DNA of 64,000 nucleotides, taken from Simmondsia chinensis. Lineage: Eukaryota > Streptophyta > Magnoliopsida > Caryophyllales > Simmondsiaceae. The DNA lies in NCBI GenBank assembly GCA_018398585.1, contig JAGTTD010000001.1, positions 33,430,438 to 33,494,437 of the forward strand, in the 5' to 3' direction. The position numbers were made by a program, and so were the translations under genes. The notes beneath the pieces were generated by a model. The model worked only from the letters and a program-made list of their open reading frames with translations, was not told the DNA's origin and ran no database searches. Below, in pieces: positions 33,502 through 45,579 of the stretch (position 1 is the first letter of the stretch; each line of letters starts with the position of its first letter).

Positions 33502-34841
33502 TGAAGGCCCAAAGAGCAACCTAAAAAGGGGATGAATTAGGTTCTTTCGTGATAAAATAAAAACTTAAACTTTAAGAACCAAAAATAAATTGAATCTAAA
33601 CAATGAATATGAAATGTAAAACAATTAACGCCAGAAGAAAGACAATGCACAAGGATTTTTATAGTGGTTCACTTCCAACCCGGTAGCTAAACCACTCCTC
33701 AAGTGGCTACTCTTCGTCACTTGAGCCTTTAACTAAGCTTGATGATCTTTTCTAAAACTACGCTTAGGATCCAACCTTTACAACTGGTCTTTTTATATGT
33801 ACGCTCAAGACCAAACCTTTACAACCGACTTTTTTATAACCATAAGCTCAGGATCCAACCCTTATCATAAAATGAATAAAGCAATGAAAGAGTTAAAGCA
33901 TTGAAATTCTTCACTCTTTCAAGAGTGAATTAACACTATATAAAGCTTAGCCAAATCTAAGGATATGACAATTAAGCTCAATGGTCAACAATGAAGACAA
34001 TTATTGATGCTCAAGAATTTAAAAGAAACTCAAAACTAAAACGTTAAAGCACAAGAGAGTATGAGCTTTTAATCAGTGAATGCTTAGAGAGAATTGGATG
34101 ATTTAAACCAATGTATTCAAGCCCTAGTCACATAAAAATGAGAGCCTAGGGGGCGTTCAAAATATCAGAAAAGGCATTAGTAAATAAATCAAGTCAAAAA
34201 TTGCCATTTCGAGCCTGTGTTAAAACATACAGCTCCAAAGGACTACTATATGTATATGTGTCGACATATACCTTATGTGTGTCGACCCTTAGCATGTCTG
34301 CGTGGATTTGAACTGTTTTGACCATTTAGATCGATTGATTGATTACCATATTAGCGAAGCAAAATTGTTTAATTGATAATTACCATATTAGCTTAATTTT
34401 TGAATTAATTTTCATGATTTTGCTCATTCGTTTGAAAAATTGATTGATTCAATCAAGCTCATAAATCATCCTATTAAAATTTTATCTTGTTAGATTTAAG
34501 CATTTTTTCATACTACCAATCTAGAAAAATATTTTTTATTGACAAACTTTATTGGCTTGACTTGAGTATTTTTCAAAAGAAATTTGGAAATCAAATTTCA
34601 AAAATATTTTTGTTAGAGCATTACAGATCAATATTGAGATTTGACTCAATTGATATATCCTGATTAAGTCCTAGAAAATAAAAAATAAAAAAAACAACTT
34701 GAAGCACCTGAACTCAGATCTCGTTCTCTTGACTTAGGATCAACTTTCTCTTCAACTTGCCTCGATCTCCTCTTGATCCGTCATCCTGGAAAGTGTGATC
34801 CATCGTCAAAATTACAATGTAAATGTCTTTTAGTGCAAACA
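33502..34841 (-). repeat. D 5' LTR
   Basis: From TGAAGGCCC to GTGCAAACA on the + strand, with canonical TG...CA ends. It pairs with 9072-10526 and is flanked by TTAAA on the outside. Confidence 0.9.
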
Positions 34842-35050
34842 TTAAAAATCCACAAAGTATTTGACCAAATCTTCTTAATTGAAGCATAAGTTGAACTCAA
34901 GGTATAGTTGAAGTCAAACACACCAAAGAATGACAACCCTTTTCTCCTAAAACGGTGAGTGGTCGAGGTCAAAGATGTCTGGTTCTAATTTAGGCTCACT
35001 CGTTAGTCGCAGTGAGTCCCTTTTGCACGTTTGTTCATCACACTTCATCA
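34842..35050 (+). repeat. T1 3' LTR, second part
   Basis: Continues the LTR after element D. The T3 LTR shows the uninterrupted form at 51272-51476 (CTTAAAAATCCACAAAAATA onward). It ends near CACTTCATCA before a 20-base A run. The first five bases are the D target duplication. Confidence 0.88.
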
Positions 35051-35275
35051 AAAAAAAAAAAAAAAAAAAAGCAAACAAAAACAAACGTGCAAAAGGGACT
35101 CACTGTGACTACAAAGTGAGCCTAAATTAGAACCGAACGTCTTTGACCTCAACCACTCACCATTTTCAGAGAAATGGTTGTGATATTTTGGTGTATCTGA
35201 CTTTAATTATACCATGAGTTCAGCTTGTGCTTCAAGTTAGAAGACTTGGTTAAATATTTTTGTGAATTTTTTAAA
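34847..35275. repeat. Tail-to-tail inverted LTR ends with poly-A centre
   Basis: The final 200 bases of the T1 LTR (+) face the final 200 bases of the T2 LTR (inverted) across 35050-35070, a run of A. The arms share GTGAGTGGTCGAGGTCAAAG- and TCTAATTTAGGCTCACT-like words in opposite orientation and look about 85 percent alike. Transcripts across this point could fold back on themselves. Confidence 0.85.
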
Positions 35276-36448
35276 AATATATATTGACAAAAAAATAAAG
35301 GAATAAGAACATAATTCAAGTGGAAGTTACAATGACAGAGTAGGGCCCACAAATATGTTTCCTTATACACTTAAAAGTCAGGAACTGGGGTGGAGACAAA
35401 CCCAGAAGCTTAGCAGTCCATTTATAAGCCCGAGTCAATGAGGTTTTTAAAGCTGGCTCCCTTGACTTATAATAACTCGAATGAGTTCAGATCCGACAAG
35501 ATTAAAATGGAGCAGATCGTATTCAGCTCATTAGGCTAAAACCAACGCAATCAAGGTCAAGCCTTGACCATTAAAGCCCTAGTCAATGGCATGAACCTAA
35601 CTTCACCTGAATTATCAAGCAATGATAGTAGCATTAAGACTAACGCAATTAAGGTTAAGCCTTGGCCATCAAAGCCTTAAACTAAAGCCTCAATTCTCAA
35701 CTCGTCAAAATTTAAAACAGATAAAAACAAGAATTTTTTTTTTTTTTTTTGATAAGTGATAAAAACAAAAAGCTCATACCTGAAACCCGAAAGACTGTGT
35801 TACTAAAGAATCAAGTACAGCAAGTTGTTCTATGCTAAGCTAAGCTGTACTAAGTTAAGCGACTCCTAAGAAAAGGCATAAGTGTGCTGTGAAGAGAACT
35901 TGAAAATGTTTTGAATTGAGTGTGTGTACTAATTTTGGACTACAACAATGTCCTTTATTTATAGATAAACTAAATAATGGTTGGCCCCTGATTTCGCGAC
36001 ATTTTATCCCCATGTCAGACTACTAAGCTTCTTCTTACACGTAAAGGATCAATGAACAGGTCCATAATTTGTTTTGGAGGGAATTCCAGGAAGCCCACAT
36101 TTAAGTTTCTATCAGACGTCTCGCCTAGAAGTCCCACGTCCTCTTGGATTCAGCTTAGTGCCCAAGTATCTGAAATTGTGCTCCAAGTAACTATCTCGAC
36201 CTTGGAAACCACCTGTTTTATAGCCTTCTTAGCATCCCCTTGAGCTCGAGCTTGCTTTACCCATCTTGAGCCTCAAGTGGATGATACCCTTGTTAGGGTG
36301 ACAATCTTTTAAGGATAATGGGCTAGAGACGTCATTACTTCAGCATCTAGTGGCATAATTCTCCTCGAGGAGGGCCTCACGTGTTAAGCACGTGGCACTT
36401 TGCTCAAAACGGCGTCATCCCAGTTCCCTTGAATTGAGGGCATAAACA
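35071..36448 (-). repeat. T2 3' LTR
   Basis: Inverted relative to T1 and T3. It ends CATAAACA at 36448 (the complement of TGTTTATG). Minus-strand TATA, TATCTATAAATA, lies at 35967-35956. A T run (A on the minus strand) near 35731-35750 is inserted within the GATAAAAACAAG region. Confidence 0.87.
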
Positions 36449-36465
36449 AATGCCCCTCTTTTAGC
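36449..36465 (-). promoter_or_regulatory. T2 polypurine tract
   Basis: GCTAAAAGAGGGGCATT on the minus strand, beside the LTR. Confidence 0.78.
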
Positions 36466-36739
36466 AGTTGGTAAATTAAAATTACAATGGGTAAAAAGTC
36501 TTTATTTGACCCTCAATGGCTATAGGGAGCTCGAGAAAACACTATTTGTTATTTGCTCGTCCTTCCCGCGTGTCAATAAGTATGATAGTTAATGCTTGCA
36601 ATCTCCACTTTTCTACTTTGTAATCTCTCTCTTTACTACAATCAAGTGCTTTTGAAACACTTGCTCTCCGCTGCTTTTTAATCTTCAATTCTTAATTCAA
36701 TCTACCTTCACACCTTTGCATCTTCTTGAAACCAATTTG

Positions 36740-39075
36740 ATGATGGCTTAAATTTCTTTCATCGTCTCTACTCCCCTTCCCAAGGCTGATAGCCCTGTTG
36801 AGCAACTGACACATTTGCTCTAATCTGACACCTCAATGGTATCTGACATGATTCAGAGTCTAATTGATCTCAACACCATTGAAGAGGATCTTTCTTGGTA
36901 ACCAAAGAATGACCCATCGTCTTCTTTCATGTCATATGCCCTAGGACCCATCTTTGACTCGTCTCATGGCACCTTTAGCCTTCCAGGCATATTTGAAGAT
37001 ATTAACGAGTCTCCTTTTCTTCGTGTAGCCTCTGCAGGTCAATCTTGGGGAGGAAAACGCATCTACAAAGAAGCAGTGCCTTTTAAATGATGGATGTTTT
37101 TAACATAACAGTACGCCAAATGTTGATAGGCTGATGCTGTATGGAGAAAAATTGAAGAACCTCTGGCTCAATAAAGCGATCAGGCTTTCCACCATAGCCC
37201 TCGGGTATGATCATCCCATCATGACAGCGTTAACTAGCTATTGGAAGACCTGTTATAACTCTTTTGTCCTTTGTTAGGGTTTTCTTGGTATTACTTGGGA
37301 GGACATAGGGGCCTTAATAGGTCTTTTACTAGGAGGAAAAGAATTGCATCTTGATCCCTTCATTTCATTAGAAGTTGAAGCCTTTTTCTCCTTTTTCTGT
37401 GTCACTGATTTACCCCGTTGTTATGAGTACTTTGTCAAGATGTTTTGGCGAAATACATTTCTTGGCTAATTCCTCCAACTCAATTCTTAAATTTCTCAAC
37501 ATAGTATTTAGTACTGGTCCATTGGCCTTAGGACCATTATTTTTTGCCCAAGTGTAAGGATGCTTTTGGGACATCATAGTCAAGAACGTTGCTATCCAAA
37601 TAGGTGAGCCCTTTTAGCTGGTCCAGCCTTAGCTTAAGCCTACTTCCCCGAGCTCTACCCCAAAGGCCCCTATGCTCCCATAGGTGAGGAGGCCTCTTGT
37701 TTTGGGAAGCAGTATGCTCACCGTGAGGTCTTCTTACCCCCAGGATGGTCGTTTAACCAATGCCATAAGAGATTAATGTCTCCTTGAGGTAGGAAGGGGA
37801 CTCAATAGAGTCCCTTTAGGGAGAGAAACCTTGGTCCTTGCTGGTTCAGAAAACTGGACCATCATTATGATGTCTCCGTGGACGTCAACTCAAAGATTTG
37901 GCAGGAAATCTTATGCCCTTAAGCTCCATTCTTCCATCACTAGACTCATCCTGGTGTAGAAATGTATAGGCCTGGGTTGTTTGCGAGGCAATTTGGCATA
38001 GTCCAAGATATTCCCTTTCCTAGAATACAAACCAAAAACCTTTGGTGGGCTAAGAGGATCTCCATTCAACTCTCTCAACATAAAGAACTTCATGAGTTGA
38101 ATCAAGAAATCAAATCCTTCAATCCATACCCTTTCATCTGCAGGTACACCCCATGTGCCACTTCTCGTTTTTAGCTTGGTTTTAAGCCTATTGGTTTCTT
38201 TGGAGGCCAGCAGTGCCAAGAGGTATTTCATACCTTTTTTTGAGCTTCCAGGTCCCAGCTCAAGAAGAATTTATCAGGTCAGCATCAGGCCAACTCCACG
38301 GAAGGCACAATCAAGTAATGAGCCAACACTGAAGTATGCTTCATTTCTATTTTGGGTGGTTCTGAACAAAGACTGATCTTCGTCCTTTCTTTTTGTAGCA
38401 ATAGCTGTCCAAGGGACTCCTAGGAGTGCTAGTATCAAGAGTTTCACCCAGATGTTACTAGAGGAATCCGATTCAGGAATGTCTACACCATCCCTCGAAG
38501 TTGGTGGCTTAAGGAAGAGAAAGTAGAAGGTGGTCCCCCAACTCTCGATACTGAAGCCATTTTGGCAGCATAGGAGGAAGAAGATGAAGAGGTACCCATC
38601 TCACTGCTAGTAAGGAAAAAAAGAGCCAGGCTCCCTGAACCAGAGGTATTGCCTTTTCTTAATTGGTGTCTCATTCATCTCTGTCAAAGCAGCTCCCGAG
38701 CCAGCTCCAGTTATTGTGGAGATAGCACATTCTCCACCTTAGAAAATTGCACCAGGGCTCAGTTAGGGCACTAAACCATTGAGCTTGAGTGTTGAAGAAG
38801 GAGGTGACGTGGCTTCCTCTACTATGGCCTCAGTTATGAGCTATCCCTCAGAAGAGGTTTGCTTCCTAGCTTCTCCTAAACCAGGCCCATGTGCAGGCTC
38901 CATTCCTCCTTCTATGAGATCTAATGTCAAACAAAGAAATTCATCACTTGGATGAGAGATTGGGTCATCTTAGGGGAGGACTACTTTCCCTGAGAAAACA
39001 ACATTCCGCTCAAGGCATTGTGGTTGGAAGACTCGAGGAAGCTATCGTGGAAAAATCTTTAGTGAGATAAGGACT
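36740..39075 (+). pseudogene. T2 plant-mobile-domain gene (antisense to pol)
   Basis: From the double ATG at 36740 and 36743 it reads MMA, a stop, ISFIVSTPLPKADSPVEQLT, SYALGPIFDSSHGTFSLPGI, KRIYKEAVPFK, then GFLGITWEDIGALIGLLLGG with small shifts near 37275-37340. Next: FFVKMFWRNT-like sequence near 37430, YRPGLFARQFGIVQDIPFPR and KNLWWAKRISIQL (37962-38130), an acidic segment, and a coiled-coil end GRLEEAIVEKSL near 39040. The combination W-G-I-T-L-E-D then LIGLP, followed by ARQFG with W, is typical of plant mobile domain proteins, which in plants also exist as host genes (MAIN/MAIL). Many stops. It is uninterrupted where T1 carries the solo LTR. Confidence 0.82.
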
Positions 39076-39125
39076 CAACTCTTTTAGTTCTCTTCTTTTT
39101 CTTTTTCTTTTTTTTCTTTTTCTTC

Positions 39126-39157
<32 letters not shown>

Positions 39158-39375
39158 TTGTAAAGAGCTTTTTGGCCATACAAGTTACTTGCTTGTATGA
39201 CTTTGTATATAAGCCATGTACTCTCCGATAATATTAATAAACTACGCATTTTTGTCAAACATGTCTCTTAGTTTGGTGCTTCCGTTCTTTGTTCTTTATT
39301 TTCCTAACCTAAGGATGATTGGGTTGAACCTCAAGATATTGATATCAAAACTGAGCCCATAATTTAGGGAACCTA
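39076..39375 (-). other. T2 spacer between the PMD gene and pol
   Basis: Contains a CTTTTTCTTTTTCTT tract ending in a long T run (39089-39159), then sequence matching 2880-3100 of T1 in inverted form. Copia B cuts it at 39375. Confidence 0.7.
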
Positions 39376-41368
39376 TGATGGGACAAATTTTAAAAAAGTT
39401 CCCTAATTTGATAAATTTTAAAGCAGTGGAAGGGTTTACAATTTTTAACTTAAAACCTAAGGTTGATTTAAAATTTCTAATTTCAAATCTACATATTTAA
39501 ACTAATTTAAATCTATAGGCCTCTACTCTAATACATTTATAACAATAACATGAACTTAAAATTGATATAACAAGAAAAACCATAAATAAATAGAAAAGTG
39601 AAAACATAAAAGAGAAGGAAAGAAGAGCATACCCAGAATCGCTCCAGAATAAGAATACCATAATGAATAAAAAAATGCTCCGAGAAAGCTGAGAAAAATG
39701 AGACCCAGCGACCTTCTACGCAATGACTTCATAACGCCTAAAGAGTGGGCTCCGAAAAATATTAAACTTGAGGAAAGAAAAATTTGAAGAGAAATTTTTC
39801 TCTACCACTAGGTTTTTGAAAGTCAACACTTTCAAAAACCTTTAATTTTTTTAATTCTAAATTGAATGTCAAACCTTGAAATAGGTACCTCTATTTGTAG
39901 TAGGATACCGGAGTGAAATATATACAAAATAAACAATGTGGGATGCGCAGGTAAACACAACAAAATGCTGCATTCCAATACAATATATAGGCGAAACGCA
40001 ATGTTTCAAACAAAGCAAAATCGCGGCTAGCACCAAACGACACGGATCAATGCCTTCCTTGTTTACCAGAGCATGCCACGTGGCACGCTCGGGTTGGTAT
40101 GTGCCCAAAGGCACTAATCGCCGCAGTTAGCCATCCCAGCGAGCGACTGGTTGGTCAAATCTGTGCGACACGGATCGCGACATGAGCCCCTTTTTTGGCT
40201 TTGTTTCCCGTATGTGAAAATTCACCTTATGAATTTCAATTTTCAAATTATTTTATAATTTTTAACTTTTATCCATCTCATGAATAATATTTGGCAAATT
40301 AAATTTACTCATCTAATATTTTTTTCATTGGCAATGAATACAGAGGCTTGCGTAGGACCTTAGGGAAAATTTAAATCTAGCACCAAATGGGCTAAATTAA
40401 TTACCATTCTTGATAAAATTTATACCATTTAATGAGACTTAATTCCTCTAAATAAATCTCATTGCACTCTTGACTTAAATCATTTATTCGATATTTCCCA
40501 AATAGACTTGATTGTTGACAACAACCCCTCCATTAGATGTCTATGACAAAGAATAAATATAACTACTACCATTATCCTTCTCACGGGTTCTCAATTAGTT
40601 ACCGACTCGCTCTTCACTGAATAATTCATTTATAAACATATTCATAATATAAATTCCAAATGTCAAACACCTGGAACACTTTGGCCAAAGTTTCCGAATC
40701 ATTAAAACACTTGTGAATCAACTAAGGGGACACTTGTACCTCATAAGAGACTGTAGATTCTCTATTGAATACATGATCCTTGACACAATTCACGCTGCTA
40801 ACCTATGTATGTGGGAATTTAGTCATTTGTCAAGACCTTACTTATAGTACACTAAAGTAACTAACGTTCCATGCATAAGTCCAGAATGCTCTAGGGATTT
40901 AGAGTCCTCATTAAAATAGTACAACATGAATTACTCATTTTCGATAGTATTCTAGAAACAAGCGAACTCATATGGTCCAACTCAGTGTGTCTATCTTATT
41001 AAACACAGCAACATAACACTTTTGAATCACCATCCACATGACCAAGACAAGTTATCTAAAGTGTCACATTATAGTCTTAGCATAAAAGTGATCCAAACTT
41101 GTCTTTGACTACGAGTTTTTCGAATAATAATCCATACATTTGTTCCAAGTCTATTTGTGGATTAATCTCATAAATCACTTAGAACAAACACGTAAATTGT
41201 AGTCTAAGGACAATATCCATCTCATGGATGTTACCAAAAGAAAATAACATGCAGTATAAATGCTCGCTTACATAAATTTAATAAAAAACGACTGGAACTT
41301 CAATTTTATTCATTTAAAAATTAACATTTACAGGACAAATTTGGATTTTTAAGGCACCATTCCTAACA
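39376..41368 (-). repeat. B 3' LTR
   Basis: About 2.0 kb. The TATA-equivalent at 39891-39899 is mutated (TACAAATAG). Polypurine tract at 41369-41379. Confidence 0.88.
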
Positions 41369-41459
41369 ATCACCCACTTGTCCTAAATTCAATTTATTAC
41401 AGTCTTTATACCAACCCCTTTTTTGTATGATCCAATGGTCTACTAAGTCAATTATTCTA

Positions 41460-42487
41460 TCTGAACCAACATGCCCTTTTTTGCAACTTCTAAAGCTGCA
41501 ACGTATTCAGCCTCCATGGTGAAGTTAGCAATACAGTACTGCTTGACATTCCTTCCACTAATGACTCCTCCTTCAAGGGTAAAGACATGCCCAAACATGG
41601 AACATCAGGCATCTCTATCTAACTGGAACTCGGAATCAGTAAAGCCAATTGGAACAAGATCATCACTTTAAAAAATAAGCATATAATTGAATTGTCATGA
41701 CAACCAAATCTTTACAATTGATAATACCCCTACATCATTCCCAATGAGCAGTATATTGCCGACACATAATACTGAGAAAGTCATTACTTTCTCTTGATGT
41801 TATTTGTACATGCATGGTTCATCAACCAATTGCTTAAAACCATAGGACTGAGTCGCTTCATTGAATCTAATACTCCGTGAGTGTGATGCTTGCTTCAGTT
41901 CGTATATGGACTTCTTTAGTTTGCATACCTTGTGCACCTGATTTTTGCCAGTGAAATAGTATGATTGCACTGTATAGCTGTCTTCTTTAAGGCGACCATT
42001 CTAAAGGGCCATTTTGACATCCATTTGCCAAATCTCATAATGAGTTGTAATGGATAGGAGTATCCTTACAGATTTTAGCTTGGTTACTTGTGAGAAGGTC
42101 ATCATAATCTATTCCTTCCTCTTAGGTAAAATCTTTACCAACCAGTCTTTCTTTGAAGGTCTCTACCTTCCCTTCTACTCCTCTTTTCCTCTTATAGACC
42201 CATTTACAACCAATGGGCTTAATGCGAATAGTTACCTCTACAAGATTCGAAACTTGATTAGAATATATAGATCCTATCTCAGATTTCATTGCTAAGACCC
42301 ATTGGTCAATATCCTTGTCTTTAATTGCGTCATTGTAGCTAAGATGATCAGATTCAATGTCATGGTCAACCATTAAGGCTCCCTCCATGAACCTGTCAGG
42401 TGCCCTGACAATCCTCCCACTACACCTAGGCCCCTGTGTACTAAGAACATTCTCAACCTTACCAATAGGTGCATCTAATGCATCCAT
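41460..42487 (-). pseudogene. B RT and RNase H, joined by a deletion
   Basis: 42487-42122 reads PRCSGRIVRAPDRFMEGALM, then IDQWVLAMKSEIGSIYSNQV, KPIGCKWVYKRKRGVEGKVE. Below that are decayed SIYELKQASHSRSIRFNEAT and a SAIYCSLGMM-like catalytic region near 41760. RNase H follows at once: DDLVPIGFTDSEFQ, VFTLEGGVISGRNVKQYCIA and MEAEYVAALEVAK (41660-41470). The RT C-terminus and connection are missing, as in A. Confidence 0.82.
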
Positions 42488-42659
42488 AGTGTTCGGAGTT
42501 GTGTCCAGCCATTCAGAGTTAGCGTTATTTTCTTGTTACTCCTCTAATACTACTCTATTTTATTTATTTTGTTTTTTTATTTTGGGGTTTTGTAGTCTAC
42601 TAAAAAATCCTCCTTTTAACATTTCGCATTTACATTTACAAAAACCCTTTGACTAGAAG

Positions 42660-43260
42660 AATTGTAGAAAAGGCCACCTTTGTTCCTTTGGGATTACTGT
42701 AAAAAGAGATTGGTAACGTAACATAACTCATCATGGACCTTACCATCTTAGACAATGTCCTATTCCTTCTTTCTGCAGCACTATTCTACTGTGGTGTACT
42801 CGGAGTAGAGAGCTGAGATCGTATCCCATTTGTAGTTAGGAAATCCAGAAACTCACCCGAAAGATATTCTCCACCTCGATCTGATCGAAGCGGCTTAACT
42901 TGTTTACCTAACTGCCTTTCAACTTCAGCTTTGTTCTCTTTGAACGTTTCAGAAGACTCCGCCTAATGTCTCTCTAGGTAAAAATATCCATTTCTTGAGT
43001 AATCATCAATCAATGTGATGAAATAATCATATCCACCTCTTGCCTAAACCTTCATTGGTCCACATACATATGTCTAAACCAGCTCAAGCAAGCCACCAAT
43101 GCTGTTGCCTTTACTCTTAAAGACAGACTTGGTCATCTTTGCTTCTATGCAGGATCCGCACATTGGTAATGACATCAAGTCCAAAAGCCTCTAGTAGACC
43201 ATCTTTCACCAGTCTTTGGATCGAATTATTGTGACCTAAATTTTGGTGCCGTATGTAGGC
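42660..43260 (-). pseudogene. B integrase
   Basis: Minus strand fragments: GGYDYFITLIDDYSRNGYFY near 43030-42975, FKENKAEVERQLGKQVK near 42945-42895, SDRGGEYLSGEFLDFLTTNG near 42885-42830, and PQ-NSAAERRNRTLSKMV near 42795-42745. These are the copia integrase motifs in order, with scattered stops. It is better preserved than in A. Confidence 0.8.
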
Positions 43261-43539
43261 ATTATCCCTTTTAGGGAGTTTTCTTTTAAGAAATTGAACA
43301 AGTGAGCTTGTATTAGATTCATTTAGGCAAATATCAGATTTTTTGATTTGAATAACATGAATAAATCATTTACACATGTACTTTTATAAATAAATAATTG
43401 ATTTCTTGCAATAACAGGTTCACAACCAAAATTATCTTAATAACCATTATCCATAAAATGAGATAAAGAAATCAAACTCCTGTGTAATGTAGGTACAAGT
43501 AAACAATCCTTTAAAAACAAAACTCCTAATTAGCCTCCT

Positions 43540-43870
43540 GATTAGCCTGAGCCCCTGCAACATATTACAGACCCAGCCAGTTGAACCTGAGTCCACACAT
43601 TAGGAACCTGGTGGACTCTTAACTGCGCATGACTCAACTAGGTGACATATCAACATATCTTCACCATATAGCTTAGTAGTCTTGGTAAGACGAGAAGCTA
43701 AGTAGTCTTTATAAGAAAAGAAGCTAAGTACTTAGTGCAGTTTTTATTCCAGTGGTCAATCTTCCCATAAAAGAAACACTTTTCTTTTGCTGACTTCTTT
43801 ATGGACTTGGTTGCTACACTAGCAACCTTGCCTTTCCTTTCTCTTCAGTAGGTCCCTTGTGAGTAATAAC
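43540..43870 (-). pseudogene. B gag zinc knuckle and protease region
   Basis: Minus strand: FYGKIDHWNKNCTKYLA near 43770-43720 is a broken CCHC knuckle. Below it, sequence equivalent to the A protease (GLRFNWLGL-YVAGAQANQE, near 43610-43550) is strongly decayed. A local duplication of AAGC TAAGTA (C/G)T at 43685-43735 is present. Confidence 0.65.
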
Positions 43871-45565
43871 TAAGTCAAACTTATTTTTTTAGGCAAAGCA
43901 ATTTGGCCCAATGAGTACATCATGCATTAGAATTGAGTGAAGTTCACCAGCGGTATCTATTTCAAAACACTGTAAATGTAAACATTTGTGTAACTGTCTA
44001 ATAAGAGTCATGTATAATGCAGTGATATCCATTCAATTATTTTGGCATACACAATAAGTTAGGTATCTAATAAACTGTACTATCATGCATGCAATGATGA
44101 CCCAATCACACCATTCCTTACTCCCCCATAGCGGGTTCGCACGAAGCTAGCTTGGGTGAAAACTATTCTTAATTGACATGTTTTTTTGTAACTCTTACGT
44201 GATTAACTCACCACTTTACTTTAGTCTCTTACATAACACGACAAAGCTCCTCAGGGAGGCTAATGCATCACGCTAGTCCAGTGTAAACCATTAGCTAAAC
44301 CTCCATACAAATACACATAATACTCCACGGCAACGTGGTCGCATCGCTACTTTGCACTTTGGTTTATCCCAATAGAGGTCTAACCCTGCAATCTACAAAC
44401 CGACATCCCCCGCCGGGAGGTCTCTCGATCTACTATATTGCTAGACTCGTAATGGAGACCCTGAGATTTCAACATTTGAACCTTGGCCCCACTTGATTCT
44501 TATAAACTAGCGGTTTTTAACTAAATTGTATTTAGAACCTGGTTTATCTCATAATCTCCTTTAGAATCTCATTCTCAAAATTAACTAACAAAATGAATTA
44601 TTTAAATTTTTTTAATTTTAAAATACTATTGTCTTACAACGTAAATTATCTCATAATCTACCTTAGAATCACATTCTAAAAATTAACCAATAAAACTAAT
44701 TAATTGACTTTTATTTAAAACAATACCAACTTATAATTTAGATTATCTCATAATCTATTTTAGACCCATTCTAAAATGAAATTAATTAGTAGTAATTAAT
44801 TTTTATTTTAAAAAAAATATTTACTTACAACTAAAATTATCTCATAATCCACTAATCTAATTCAAAAATTGAATTAATTAATCAAAAATTAAATTTTTTT
44901 TTTTTTTTAAAACAGTGTCGTCTTACAATTTAGGTTATGTCATAATCTACTTTAAAATCTCATTCTAAAAAAATGTAATTACTTAGTTAAAAATTAAATT
45001 TAATTATTATGTGAACCGATACTAATGTGTACATGTTCTAAAATAAAATTTTCAAATAATTTTTTTTTTAAACTGCTCACGTCAGGGGACAGCAACGACA
45101 TATTTCCCCCTTTTTAAATTAAAATAATTAACTTAAAATTAATTTAATCTAATATCATAGATCAATTTTATCCGATTTCATAAAAGTAATTGAATCTAAT
45201 CTCATTAGATTAATTTTATCCGATTTCGTAAAAAGTAAATGAATCTAATGTCATTAGATCAATTTTATCCAATTTTGTAAAAAGTGATTAAGGACGCAAA
45301 ATCTCATTATGCAAAAAACATAAGTGCAAATTTTGATTTGACTAATCTGAATTAACTATTAATTCATTAACAATTTAAACAATTTAAATCCATAACTTTA
45401 ATCAATCTAATTAACTATTATTCCATTAACCATTTAAACAATTTAAATCGTTATTTGAAATAATATTTCCTTCTTAATAAAATCTCGATTTTATTAAATC
45501 ACAAGTCTATTTATTTCAGTCGTAGTATACCTATTCGTACATATTATGAATATAATCAGAGGTTG
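43871..45565 (-). repeat. B leader with the same minisatellites as A
   Basis: At 44515-45000 the TTATCTCATAATCTACTTTA-type unit recurs about five times. At 45145-45300 the GAATCTAATCTCATTAGAT unit recurs about three times. No coding sequence could be read. The shared repeats show they predate both insertions. Confidence 0.8.
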
Positions 45566-45577
45566 GGTCTGATACCA
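45566..45577 (-). promoter_or_regulatory. B primer binding site
   Basis: TGGTATCAGACC on the minus strand; one mismatch to the initiator tRNA-Met complement. Two bases from the LTR. Confidence 0.85.
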
Positions 45578-45579
45578 AT

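Larger units (their letters stand above)
9072..34841 (-). mobile_element. D: Ty1/copia element, split by copia A and copia C
   Basis: The LTRs at 9072-10526 and 33502-34841 are flanked by perfect target duplications TTAAA (9067-9071 and 34842-34846). The element sits inside the T1 LTR. Its own parts are 9072-13704, 21665-22180 and 32505-33501 besides the right LTR; the rest is inserted elements A and C. On the minus strand the order is LTR, tRNA-iMet primer site, long gag with coiled coil, protease, integrase, RT, RNase H, polypurine tract, LTR. The long gag resembles the SIRE-type copia lineage. C is a close relative. Confidence 0.9.

Noticed and set aside
42357..42656. 99-codon + strand frame
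   Set aside because: Lies opposite the conserved copia RT start in both A and B; a shadow of RT.
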